From Odontocerum albicorne (taxonomy: Eukaryota; Arthropoda; Insecta; Trichoptera; Odontoceridae), in assembly GCA_949825065.1 (NCBI GenBank), contig OX463847.1, positions 41,016,831-41,080,830 of the forward strand: DNA of 64,000 nucleotides, read 5' to 3'. Of the stretch, positions 54,425 to 64,000 are shown piece by piece (the first letter of the stretch is position 1; the number at the start of each line of letters is the position of its first letter). Under the pieces are notes generated by a model. It was not told the origin of the DNA. It searched no databases and was given only the letters and a program-made list of their open reading frames with translations. A program made the position numbers and the translations under genes.

Positions 54425-54870
54425 AATATCCAGTGAACAAGTAATCTACGAGAAATTCCCGCAGTAGTTTCAGTGTTTACTTTTGATGCAAGCGGGCGTG
54501 CGCATCACGTTATATTGTAAGTGAACAAGTCATCTACGAGAAATCCCCGTAGTAATTTCAGTGTTTACTTTTGTTGCAAGCGGGCGTGCGCATCACGTTA
54601 TATGGTAAGTGAACAAGTCATCTACAAGAAATCCCCGTAGTAGTTTCAGTGTTTACTTTTGATGCAAGCGGGCGTGCGCATCACGTTATATTGTAAATGG
54701 ACAAGTCATCTACGAGAAATCCCCGTAGTAATGTCAGTGTTTACTTTTGATGCAAGCGGGCGTGCGCATCACGTTATATGGTAAGTGAACAAGTCATCTA
54801 CGAGAAATCCCCGTAGTAGTTTCAGTGTTTACTTTTGATGCAAGGAGGCGTGCGCATCACGTTATATGGT
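54425..54870. repeat. 88-bp GC-richer tandem repeat, five copies
   Basis: Units of gtgaacaagtcatctacgag, aaatccccgtagtagtttca, gtgtttacttttgatgcaag and cgggcgtgcgcatcacgtta. Landmark ctacg recurs at 54446, 54534 and 54622, giving a period of exactly 88. The inner part is GC-rich and CpG-containing, unusual among this window's AT-rich satellites. Copies differ by a few substitutions. Confidence 0.94.
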
Positions 54871-56590
54871 AAATTTAAATTACATGTGCATTGTCAAAAA
54901 TATATTAGCTCTAGTTTTAAATGTACTTTATATCTCACCATCCTATGCCAATTACGTGAAATCTTCTACGCCATATTAGCTGAAAAGTGAGCAGAAGGAA
55001 ACACAGACTTTTTACTGTCCAATTTCAAATAAAAGGGAATGTAAGATTTTTTTTCACATGTTTTCCGACTTTTTGACGAAATATTATCCGTGTTTTTTAT
55101 CCGGGTCAATCGTTTCCCTACCACGCCAGAGAATCGAGAGTACTGTATTTCAATTCAGTGCCATATCATGACAGCTTAAATATCATTAGTTCATTCATAA
55201 AAAAATATAGGATAATATTTTAAAGTCAGCAGCGATATCATAAGTCTTGTTAACTTGTCGATTCCCTTTGAGTTTCAGCTATAATAAGATCATTAGAGAA
55301 ATGTTTCTTAAAACAATAATAATAACAATGAAAAACTTTACAATGTTTTAAATATATATTGATGAGCACGTCCCAATTTCATATTTTTAGTGTAAAAGCA
55401 GTCATGAATTTGAATTGTTAAAAAAACACTAAAAATGTTATATTAATTTCTTATAAATAAATTTCGTGCTCATTAACTATTCTGGATATTGGCTAAATTA
55501 ATAATTCGCGTTTAGAAGAGAGTATGGGTAGTTTTGACATAGTGATTTAGCATAGAATCAATCATAAATATGATGTAAATATCCTGTTCAATGTATCCTT
55601 TGCAGTCTTCTGTGTATCCAGATTTTAAATAAACCGATATAAAAATAACTTTTAAACTTAAAAAAAGTTTTTTTGGAATTGTTGGCGTGTTAAGTTTGCT
55701 TAAAATTATAGTCGACGAAGCCTGAAATGCTTTTGAAACGTCAGCCATGATTTAAGCCAAGTCAACAACTTCAAAAAATATTTTAAATTAGTGGAAAACA
55801 CCCAAGAGAATCTCCGAATATTTATTTTTTGATATTTTTATAAGGGTCTACTTTTATATGTGGTATACATGAAACTTAATATACTACCTCCACGGTACCC
55901 CCAAAATATTGTATTTATCAGGAAAATTATAATAAATGTCCAATATAAAAAAAACAGTAAATATAATTACATGGGTGGATCATGAGAAGAGGACAGAAAG
56001 AGTAGAGGAGTAGTGAAGCACCGTTTAAGGACCGTAATGGATATCCCGGTACCCTTTAATATCCTGCGAATGACGCCAGAAGGTGCGGCGAGCTGTATCG
56101 GATATTGGGATGCTTCCGTTTCCGTTAGTTTTCAGGTTACTCTCAACATTGGGGACGAAGTCCTCTTCAATCGTCATGAAATATTTTTTTCAGAAACTAA
56201 TATTTGTATGTGGTAACTTATATAACGTTGTTGTTTAGTAAATGAACCCATCTTGAATGCGTCTACTTTGTATATTTTTCTTGTAAATCATAGAAAAATT
56301 ACAAAAATATCAAAGGATATGCTTATTGCCCGCTTCTTTATAATTGATGATGTATGAAGACGTCCAAAGTTGATAATTTAGACTTTTAGCATAAGCATTG
56401 TCTCATAAATATGTTTTTATTAGCTAATTCTTCCCTCATTTCAACAGAAGCAAATCTAGTTGCACATAAAAGAAAGTTGGTTTCAACATTAGGAAATGCA
56501 AGCCAAATTTCGACGTGGTAAATTTTTTTATGAAAATAGTATAAATACTTTACAAATGAGGACGTTGTATAGAAACTGTGGAAAAACAAT
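54871..56590. other. No feature recognised
   Basis: About 1.7 kb of AT-rich sequence with a less AT-rich patch at 55985-56180 (gtgaagcaccgtttaaggac, gatatcccggtacccttt). No domain or repeat recognised. Confidence 0.35.
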
Positions 56591-56593
56591 ATA

Positions 56594-57333
56594 TTGGGTG
56601 TTAACATAAGTTGTGTCCGTTTTTTTTTTTCAAATTAAAAATGAGCACCAAAAGCGAAACAAAATGGTAAAGGTTATACGTCATTCGAAAGAAAATTTTC
56701 TATAAGATATTGTGTTTGCTTTGACGATAGATATATTATTTTATTTGATTACAAGCCTTCAAAATGGAATGTCAAGTAGACGAAAGTGAGCATTTTCGTT
56801 TCACTTGTCGAAAGTTGATTTTTGTTGTTTTCACTCAAAACATGTGGAATCCAAGCGCCGAACTTCTGGACTTTTCCCATTGATTTAAGATGAGGATATA
56901 CAGTCATGTGACTACAATTCATCTGCTCAGCCAATTCTGCGGTGGTTTGAAGGGAATCTTTATGAATAATATGGTTTAAGCGGTCCTCATCGAAATTCAC
57001 TGGTCGTCCGGAACACTCCATGTCTTTCAGGTGGAAATTACCGTCTTTGAAATGCAAAAACCATCGACGAGCTGTCCTTTCATTCATAACATCTTCACCT
57101 TACACTTCGCGAAGCAATTGCGAGCAGCTTTGGCAGCTTTATTCTCTCAGTTGAACGCGAACAAAAAAAGATGTCGAAAATGTTCACTTTCGTCTACTTG
57201 ACATTCCATTTTGAAGGCTTGTAATCAAATAAACTGTTTGTTTATTTGATTACAAGCTGTTTAAATTGTTTTACTTTTGGTGCTCATTTTTAACTTGGAA
57301 AAAAAACGAACACAACTTATGTTAACACCTAAT
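56594..57333 (-). mobile_element. Head-to-head mariner derivative (both ends are 5' ends)
   Basis: TA-flanked ends gggtgttaacataagttgtg (left) and cacaacttatgttaacacc (right) are inverted repeats that extend about 200 bp, far longer than a mariner TIR. Both arms contain the 5'UTR and the first codons (MECQVDESEHFR; plus strand near 56764, minus strand near 57210). The middle carries minus-strand transposase codons. The structure is two 5' halves facing each other, with no 3' half. Confidence 0.82.
56790..57210 (-). pseudogene. Mariner transposase N-terminal fragment
   Basis: Minus strand from 57087 encodes MNERTARRWFLHFKDGNFHL, DMECSGRPVNFDEDRLNHII, TAELAEQMNCSHMTVYPHLK and GKVQKFGAWIPHVLSENNKN, the two helix-turn-helix units and linker of a mariner transposase. 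Codons upstream (to about 57210) are frameshifted. At about 56810 the frame passes into the antisense of the inverted 5' arm, so the open frame's last 15 or so residues are not transposase. No catalytic residues are present. Confidence 0.85.
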
Positions 57334-57344
57334 ATATTAGAATC

Positions 57345-57690
57345 TAGAATTACGATTTGAAAAAAGATGGAGTGCTTAAAAGGAAAATAGCAAGTTCCAG
57401 ATGATTCAACTACATAAACAAAATGAATATTGAAAGATTTACAAAAAATATTTAAACCAGTAGCCTAGAAAATACTAAAAGTTTGAGAAGACCTAGAAAA
57501 TGTGCCATAACCAAATAAATCAAATTCAGATAAAGCGAAGAGGAAAAAGTCTTTATAATAAGAAATTATGCATTTCGAGGTAATTGTACGTGGTTGAAGC
57601 GAAAATGTGTGCCAGGATAGACTGAAATGGAGATCTAATCTTTATGTCTACCCCAATAGGAGCATGACGTGTTGTTGATTAAATTATTAT
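57345..57690 (+). mobile_element. RTE-F LINE relic
   Basis: Relic with gagaagacctagaaaatgtg (GRPRK-like), ggttgaagcgaaaatgtgtg and the end gtctaccccaataggagcat, closely matching 59330-59530. Frame heavily broken. Confidence 0.62.
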
Positions 57691-58679
57691 TCATCCTATC
57701 AAAAAAATAAAATGACGTTTATTTTCTACAATTGTTAAATACTTCAGTTATTATTGTGTTATATAACCAAGGACCATGCCGTAGCGTGCCATCCGTGCTG
57801 AAACAATGCTGAAATTTTTGATCAAATATAAAAATATTTTAAACATTTTTTCAAGTCTTCATACTCGTACATATATCAAACATTTTGTGAATACTCGTAA
57901 TTATGTATTCTACTCTAGAAATTTAAAAAAAATCGTTTTTTTATTTTTCTGCATATTCTTAAAGTTTAGACTTTTAAGAATGTGTCTTCATTTAAAAATT
58001 TAAAAATTCTCAATATTTACGAAGTTGTAGCTATAAATGAGGCAGCAATTACGCCGCACCGGTATGACTCGGACAATAATCTCAAAACCTTAAACGCGTT
58101 TTTCTCGAAACTACTTTTTTCGGCCTGGTCGACATAAAATCTCAAGTTCTATCCAACCTATCAACTTCAAATTTGGCATGAAACTTTAATAAATGTTTCT
58201 ATATCGTTTCTACCTTGAAAAATGCACACTTCAAACAATCAATAAACAAACTGTAAAAAATGTCAAAGAAAAATATTTTTAGTTTTTTTTTTATTTAATA
58301 TAGTCTGAAAAAACGCCCGAAATTCATGCCTCTAGAATAGAATACTACCTTAACTTATTTTGGGAACATCACAAGTAATATTGGCCACGTTAATACTGGA
58401 AGAAAAATGACTTTATCTCAACGGTTTACGTACAATCTAATAATATATGTATATGTTCCAAAAATTGTTTAAAAAAATAACAGCAAAAATAAAAATATGT
58501 TGGCAATGGGCGGTGTACTAATTGTTGAGAACCGCTTTTATAGGGGATCTACTCGCGATGTGTATTTGTGTATTTCTCAAGAACATGAAATTACAAAACG
58601 GACGAGATCGAATTTGATACCTCTGATCGTAATTATTGCTGTAGATATTTTACTATAATTTGGGTGACATCGAGTGCTA
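57691..58679. other. No feature recognised
   Basis: AT-rich with two TACTCGTA motifs 30 bp apart (57862 and 57892). No gene or repeat supported. Confidence 0.4.
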
Positions 58680-59052
58680 TATGAAATATGATCATACGCA
58701 AGAACGGGTATTCCAGCCGCTATGCCTGTTGGAAGGGCCTTAACTCTTCTGTACGGGACTGCTTCGGATATTGACATATTTCATATCACATTACCAAAAG
58801 CAAAAGTTAATTTTCTTCTTAGATTGAGCGCGTTAGAAAGCACTCATCAGCATACTCGTACTTAAGTGACTGTGAATATATGTGTATCATATGTTTGTGT
58901 GTATATACTCGTATGTGTGCATATGCATTATTTTTTATTTTATATAATTTAAAAAAAAAATTCTAAGTAATTTTTCTTCATTTTTAATGTCTTGTATTTT
59001 ACATAGTAATTGGGCTAAGCCTGTTTTGAAAAATAAATAAATAAATAAATTA
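58680..59052 (+). mobile_element. LINE-3 3' end
   Basis: Same order as the 26.8-27.3 kb copy: agccgctatgcctgttggaa, ggccttaactcttctgta, tgacatatttcatatcacat, ggctaagcctgttttgaaaa, then an (AATA)n tail. Only the last ORF codons remain. TACTCGTA at 58853 is a 6-bp addition relative to the 27.1-kb copy. Confidence 0.85.
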
Positions 59053-59149
59053 TCATTCCCATTTTATCAAATCATATTATTTAACAGAAAATTTAAGATC
59101 GATTACAAATCACATGCTATAAAAATTAACTAAAATGTTATTAAGTGAA

Positions 59150-59540
59150 TGAAACTAAGAACAAACAAAAATGTGTAGAATAACTATGTATGACAGAATA
59201 AGTAATGGAAACAGTAGGAAACAATGTGGATTGAAAGAAGAAACAGTGCTCAAGATGAAGCAAGAGTGTTGTGAAGATTTGGCCACATAAAAAGATTGAA
59301 TGTTTATATGTAAAAAATAATCTACACAAGTAACATAGAAGTTTGGGAAGACGTGGGAAAATGTGATACAATCAAATTAGTAATTTCTGAAAAGTGAAGT
59401 TTGAAAAATCTTTATAAGACTAGCAGAGTATGCATTCCGAGGTGTATGGATGTGGTAGAAGCGAAAAATGTGTGGCAGTATAGACTGAAGGGGAGATCTG
59501 TTTTCTCAGCCTACCCCAATAAGGGTATGGCGTGTTGTTG
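59150..59540 (+). mobile_element. RTE-F LINE relic
   Basis: Contains atgtatgacagaataagtaa (MYDRIS), tgtgaagatttggccacat (RFGHI), gggaagacgtgggaaaatgt (GRRGKM) and the end gcctaccccaataagggtat. Same block order as RTE-A but with a different 3' end. Confidence 0.72.
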
Positions 59541-59679
59541 ATGATTATTATTCGTTCCGATAAAAATTCAAAGAAACTCATTGACACGTTTTCTCTATAG
59601 TTCCTTTTCAATAAATTTGTGAGTTTAAAAAAAATTGAAGTTCAAGGAAAATTTGATCGACCAAATTTATCGAATTATC

Positions 59680-59835
59680 TCCTATTATAGGAATGGAGAT
59701 TATGTATGACAATATATCTGGTTATGTATGACAATATAAGTGGTAGAAGGGAAAAACGTACGCCAGGATAAAATTATGTAAATATTTGTTCTCTTAACCT
59801 ACCCTAATAGGGGGCATGGAGTGAAGGCAATGATG
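59680..59835 (+). mobile_element. RTE-F 3' scrap
   Basis: gtagaagggaaaaacgtacg and cttaacctaccctaataggg repeat the RTE-F ending. A short duplication of ttatgtatgacaatata precedes it. Confidence 0.55.
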
Positions 59836-60099
59836 ATGATGATAGAGAAAGATTGTTTTTAAATAAATAATTTCAAACAAGATATATAAAACTTTGACTT
59901 TCATTCTTTTCAGTAACTTTTGAAATGAATTACATCAATGAATATTTAAAAAAAAACTCAAAACATTTCGATCTTTGTACCTTTTATTATAATTTCACAG
60001 TATCACATTAAATTCGAGATAATAATAGAAAATCTATTCATAATAGACACAATTTCCTCCCCCACTGAAAGTTTGGTAACTTTTTACGTGGGATTTTCT
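59836..60099. other. No feature recognised
   Basis: AT-rich spacer. Confidence 0.3.
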
Positions 60100-60380
60100 C
60101 CATTCAACTGATTTCAAGATTTTATTTTCGCGCCTTCTGCTCCGTGTCAACACTTCGGCTGTTTCCGCTTCGATTCGTTAAGTTTCGCAGACTTTCGCCC
60201 TGTTTCGGATGCAACCGAAACATTTCGTGTGCATTCGGATGTCATCCGACCGGATTCGGGTGTAATCGGTGTTTGCAGCGCCTCTAGCGGACACCGGCCT
60301 AAGCCGACTGACAGTCAGGCGGTGGGCTATGACTCCAATATCAATATAGAAAGCTATATAAACGCTAGGTGTAGCACGAT
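60100..60380 (+). promoter_or_regulatory. GC-richer CpG-containing island, possible promoter or 5' exon
   Basis: A marked rise in C, G and CpG relative to flanks, with many ttcgg/ttcgc phrases (tttcggatgcaaccgaaac, tccgaccggattcgggtg). It is followed by a TATA-like ctatataaacgc at about 60353. A 67-codon open frame from 60229 has no recognisable product. Together with the 61.0 and 61.7 kb segments, this is the part of the window most like host gene sequence. Confidence 0.3.
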
Positions 60381-60939
60381 AACAGCTTTATTTTATCAGA
60401 AATTTCTTTTGAAGCAATTTTTTATTAACTAATAAAAAAATTATATAAACTAGAAAATATCTAATTAATGTGTTCATAAATTATCCCAAGATTTTCATTT
60501 ACCATATCGCTTAAACATTTCGAAATGCCTTTTTTTTAAATACGTAAATCTGTAATTTGTTTTTTTATTATTACGATATTACATGTAGACGTGAATTAAA
60601 TTTATTGAAAATGAGACGATATTGAGTTTTGTGGTCTATATTGAGTCGTATTTTCAGAGTTCATAGCTACGTGGTTTTAGTATTTGTATAAAGCTGGGAA
60701 TTACATGATTAAATACTACTTTTTTTATTCGTATTCTTCGAATTATTTGAAAAATTTATACAAATTAACTTTGATAAAATAAATAAGGTACGAATTGGCG
60801 CTTTTTATTATGTTTGCATGGTTTCCAAATTAAACAGTAAATTATTTTTCTTCCAAATAAAATGATTAAGCAAAAGATTTATATTCTCAATAATATAATA
60901 TTGTTAAAATAACTTTTTTTTTTCTTAAATTTTAACTTT

Positions 60940-61130
60940 CGACTCCTGCTGTATCCCGCTACGTTAAAGCTCGCCGTGTCTGTGATGGAGCCACGTTCTC
61001 AAGATGGCCGTCAGTGCGGGACCCGCCCAGCCGTATTCCATCCCTGGCTCAGCTGTGGTGGGCGGCGCCGACATATGTTTTTCGAGACGTCCGCCGACAC
61101 GTCGATCTCTCCTCCATAACGTTAATAATT
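60940..61130 (+). CDS. Candidate host 5' exon, frame ambiguous
   Basis: A GC-rich segment in AT-rich surroundings, preceded by a T-rich tract. Two overlapping frames have good G/C-ending codon use. One starts at 61004 with an ATG in good context (caagatggcc) and reads MAVSAGPAQPYSIPGSAVV. The other starts at 60984 and reads MEPRSQDGRQCGTRPAVF, stopping near 61118. No clear donor is present for the first frame; ataac/gttaat near 61122 is weak. I do not recognise either protein. It could equally be a GC-rich untranslated exon. Confidence 0.35.
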
Positions 61131-61671
61131 TTACTAATTCAGTGCCAATATACTATTGTGATAGTGAAATAAATAAACTCATAAAATACATTTTTATCGT
61201 TTATTTTTATATCAGTCTTAAATCAGCTGACAAACGTCGTATATCTATATTTTTATCATTTCGCTTAGTGAAAATAATTTGTAAATTTTTCGTAATATTG
61301 ATATTTTCAACGTTAATAAAAAAAAATTGATTTGTATTTTTTTTTCGATAAAAAAATCGGGGAATAACCGACGTATTGATTGTCTATGGTTAAGTTGCAT
61401 TTTTACGCCGGTCTGTTGGAAATATTTTTTTCTACCGATCAATAGTATAATCAGACGTTTTTTTCTATTTCCTGCGCGTGTTATTTGCACTAGAAAAAAA
61501 ATACTATTATACATACATACATCAACGTTGATATCACATACTGACACTTGACCATATCGATTCCCTTGGCTTAGCATATGTGATAGAACTTCACGTCGGA
61601 ATTCTGTTTTTTTTAACGTCATATATTTTTTGTGTTTTTGTTAATTTAACAATTGTGTTAATCTCGTCGAG

Positions 61672-61793
61672 TTACGAACCCGAAACCCGAATCTACCAAG
61701 CTGTCGCCTGTTCTCAAGGATAGCTCTATTGCAGCTAGGACGAAGGAAGATCTTCTCCGCGAAGGAGCGGAGGGGAACGCCCACGGGCCGAAG
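61672..61793 (+). CDS. Candidate host internal exon, partial protein
   Basis: GC-rich 122-bp segment ending at a good donor (ccgaag/gtaaat at 61794). The proposed acceptor (ctcgtcgag, ending 61671) is weaker, GAG rather than CAG or TAG. The frame has 40 complete codons reading TNPKPESTKLSPVLKDSS, then IAARTKEDLLREGAEGNAHG, a charged soluble-protein composition with mainly G/C-ending codons. Another plus frame is also open. It has the same length and phase as the 10.4-kb exon, which may be chance. Not recognised. Confidence 0.42.
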
Positions 61794-62012
61794 GTAAATG
61801 CATAAATACAAAAAGCGAAAAACGTGCATGCTTTGCATGTGGCTAATTTAATTATTGACTTGCTGGCAATGTGATAATGCATAACTAACATTTCAGCTAA
61901 CGAGTTCTATAGATATCTAAAAATTATAATTTGATGTCAAAATTCTAATGAAAAATGTTTTAAAATCACGTGAAAATCTCTTCTAGTCAAAAATAAAATC
62001 TCAAAATTCACA

Positions 62013-62194
62013 ATAAAAGCGTGCATTATGTGTATTTGCTCAAATCAAGTTATTTATCCTTTTTGAAGTGAAAGAAAAAAACATATTTTTTCACTTTTTT
62101 CAATTATAAGTAAAAGTGAAGAAATATATTTTCTTATTTCAATTTAAAAAGGATAAATAATTTGATTTGAGCAAATCATGCACGCTTTCATTAA
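62013..62194. repeat. Imperfect inverted repeat (MITE-like)
   Basis: aaaagcgtgcattatgtgta and ttgctcaaatcaagttattt on the left pair with ttatttatcct-type sequence and atttgctcaaatcaaatt on the reverse of the right (62150-62190), giving about 75-bp arms around an AT-rich loop. No coding capacity, and no second copy found in the window. Confidence 0.7.
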
Positions 62195-63424
62195 TCACGC
62201 CCAATCACGTCTTAATCACATCCAAGTGTATTTATTTTTCGTTTTTATTTTAATTTAATATTGTTAAGTCAAAATTTAACTACACATATTTCAGATTAAA
62301 CAATGAATAACTAAAATTCCAAAAATTGTTAATATTTAATAGATTTCGAATTATTACTAGTCTTTCTGATATATTTTAAAACGCAATAATATGCTTTTAT
62401 ATTAAACTCACAAACTACTGTGGAAATACATAACCCAAGTTAAAAGATCGTTTTTTTTTCAATCTTTTTAAGAATATGTACATTTTTTTCCCGAAGCTTT
62501 TATATTCAGAGATGTAAGATCATATATAAAAGCACTTTCAAATCGAAATAAGGTTTTGTATATCAAGAATTCTTTTGACTTAAAAGAAAACCAGGTTTTC
62601 TATCGCCCTTAGAATAATTACTGGCAAAAGTTTTTTCCATACGTTCTTAATTTCCGCAGCAGATATAATCGAAAAGACGATTAATTTTACGAGCACCTAT
62701 CTTAATAGAGTTGAACGAAGCTTTAACAGTGGTTCACTCTGAATTTTCTTATTTATTTTGATTATTTCAATAATACGTGCCAATTTTCCGTTCATTTATC
62801 ACGCTCAACGACACGTCTTGCATCGCTTTTCCCGAAACGCATACGTATTTTACAAAATACTCCTTTATTGACTGTAAATACATCGTTTTTTTATTTTATT
62901 CCCGTTTTTTATGTATTTTCTAGAATCATTTACACACAATTGAAAATATTTTTGTCGCGTTTGTTAAAAATAAATCTCGTCTTAGGAAAATAAATGCCAA
63001 GGGTCACGATGCTTTCTGCGCAATTTTTGAAAGCCACGTCGTTTCAAGTGCTTAACAATATATTTCCTTTCTTTTCTTCTCGCGTTCTTTTTTACGACCT
63101 TTCTTAAAATCATTTTCTATTTACTTTTCATCTCAAATATTCTTTATTCCATAGAGGCAACGAGAAAAATCTGCTGAAACGATTTTTTTAATGTAACCCC
63201 ATAAAACTATTTTAAATTGTCGAAATAACCATAAAAAATCGGTTTGATCAATTTGTTAATTTTATAAAGTATAGTATTCTTTTTGTTAACTTGTAATTAT
63301 CTCTAATTGTGTATTTCGTTTTCTTTAAATTTACGACAGGGAAAGGATTGCTCGAATGAACTGTTCAAGTCAGTATAAGAAATATTTGGACATAGTTTTC
63401 TCGAGCGTACGAAGAAATCTTCGA
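62195..63424. other. No feature recognised
   Basis: About 1.2 kb of AT-rich unique-looking sequence with no convincing open frame or repeat. Confidence 0.4.
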
Positions 63425-63545
63425 CTCCTGGTATACGAGTACGTTGTCAGTTTCCTTCGAAGAGTTGTGAATTGTCTATTAATACCTGTTGGAAGGGTCT
63501 TAACTCTTCTGCAAAGAACTGCTTCTTATTGACATATCACATTGT
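63425..63545 (+). mobile_element. LINE-3 fragment
   Basis: ctcctggtatacgag..acgttgtcag, gaagagttgtgaattgtcta, acctgttggaagggtcttaa and ttgacatatcacattg follow the 26.83-27.05 kb copy in order, with internal deletions. TACGAGTA at 63434 is absent from that copy. Confidence 0.72.
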
Positions 63546-63729
63546 CACAATTAGACCACCATTTTTTTTATTGGAAAGTCACTGAACGTTTACAACGAGA
63601 TATCAGGAGACGGTGTTTAAACAATTAAAGATGTTATATGAAAGTAACAAAACGCAAGAATTTTGACGGTTTCTTACATTCAAACTCTTGAGGGGTTTGA
63701 GATAAGATTGTGTTAACAAGAATTGTGTT

Positions 63730-63860
63730 TTAGTCACACATTTCATAGCTTCAGTGAGCGTCTATATTTCGACACCATAAACAAGAAAAGGAAATGTTAA
63801 CTCGCTTTTTATTTTCACCCAAAGGTCAACATTATCATCGTGTACATTTTTTTAAGAATC
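63730..63860 (-). mobile_element. RTE-C scrap
   Basis: Minus strand reads DDNVDLWVKIKSELTFP and a LVYGVEI..LTEAMK block, aligning to the DDNLNLKLRQR and LLHGVESWTLKV blocks of the 14.4-14.9 kb copy. Short and isolated; no rest of the element is seen before the window end. Confidence 0.55.
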
Positions 63861-64000
63861 CCGATGTAATGTTTCATAGGCTTTTTTCTTTCTTTTTTTC
63901 CTTACTCCCTCTCTGCCTCCCTTCCAGAGGCGTAGCTAGGTTTTTGCGAATTCGTTTATGTGAACTTTAGTATTCGCCGATTTTCAATATTGTCCAAGTA

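Noticed and set aside
61641..61838. 65-77 codon minus-strand frames opposite the 61.7-kb candidate exon
   Set aside because: They are shadows of the GC-rich plus-strand segment, extend into AT-rich flanks and lack splice or start context.
1..64000. Bacterial, phage or plasmid origin
   Set aside because: No operons, ribosome-binding sites or bacterial genes; spliced-exon signals, SINEs, LINEs and minisatellites throughout indicate an animal nuclear genome.

Overview
This is nuclear DNA from an animal, almost certainly an insect. The window is AT-rich (roughly two thirds A+T by eye) and has no bacterial gene organisation. It is dominated by relics of non-LTR retrotransposons, mariner/Tc1, pogo/Tigger-like and TTAA-type DNA transposons, tRNA-derived SINEs and minisatellites. 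The transposon mix would fit Lepidoptera, but order-level assignment is inference. No complete host gene is visible. The best host signal is one internal exon at 10405-10526 (+). Weaker candidate exons lie near 61.0, 61.7 and 47.8 kb. The window may therefore be mostly intron and intergenic sequence of one or more long genes.

Layout. 0-10 kb: a 128-bp satellite, a perfect 104-bp-arm palindrome, a SINE, an RTE-type LINE insertion with a 15-bp target duplication, a TTAA-flanked MITE, LINE tails, a 60-bp satellite and a mariner fragment. 10.4-12.6 kb: the host exon, followed directly by an 82-bp satellite that repeats the exon's 5' splice-site sequence and is split by a LINE. 13-17.5 kb: a 43-bp satellite, a SINE split by an RTE element, several RTE relics, and a LINE-1 tail containing a TTAA MITE. 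17.5-21.8 kb: the only intact large protein-coding unit, a CR1/L2-like LINE ('LINE-1' here; not the mammalian L1) encoding endonuclease plus reverse transcriptase. 22-24 kb: a small satellite, a mariner relic and an RTE relic. 24-32 kb: three tandem expansions of the same short coding segment of one RTE family ('RTE-A'), of 2, about 12 and more than 50 units; the last forms a 3.7-kb array with a 525-bp higher-order repeat. 32-45 kb: SINEs, RTE relics, LINE-2 tails, a deleted mariner and several minisatellites. 45-50 kb: a long-TIR MITE, a deleted Tigger-like element and a 1.3-kb mariner inserted in a satellite. 50-60 kb: RTE relics, a SINE nested in a LINE-1 tail, an 88-bp GC-rich satellite and a head-to-head mariner. 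60-62 kb: GC-richer islands with candidate host exons. 62-64 kb: mostly featureless.

Two themes connect the parts. First, the LINE-1 3' tail (21.7 kb) is shared by at least six tRNA-derived SINEs, as expected if LINE-1 supplies reverse transcriptase to the SINEs. Second, an 8-mer TACGAGTA/TACTCGTA occurs about 27 times. Comparison of paralogous repeats shows that in several independent places it is an exact 6-bp insertion at a TA. That resembles a cut-and-paste transposon footprint, and the mariner at 48.6 kb has ends beginning CGAG.

Family names LINE-1/2/3 and RTE-A to RTE-F are local labels used only for cross-reference.
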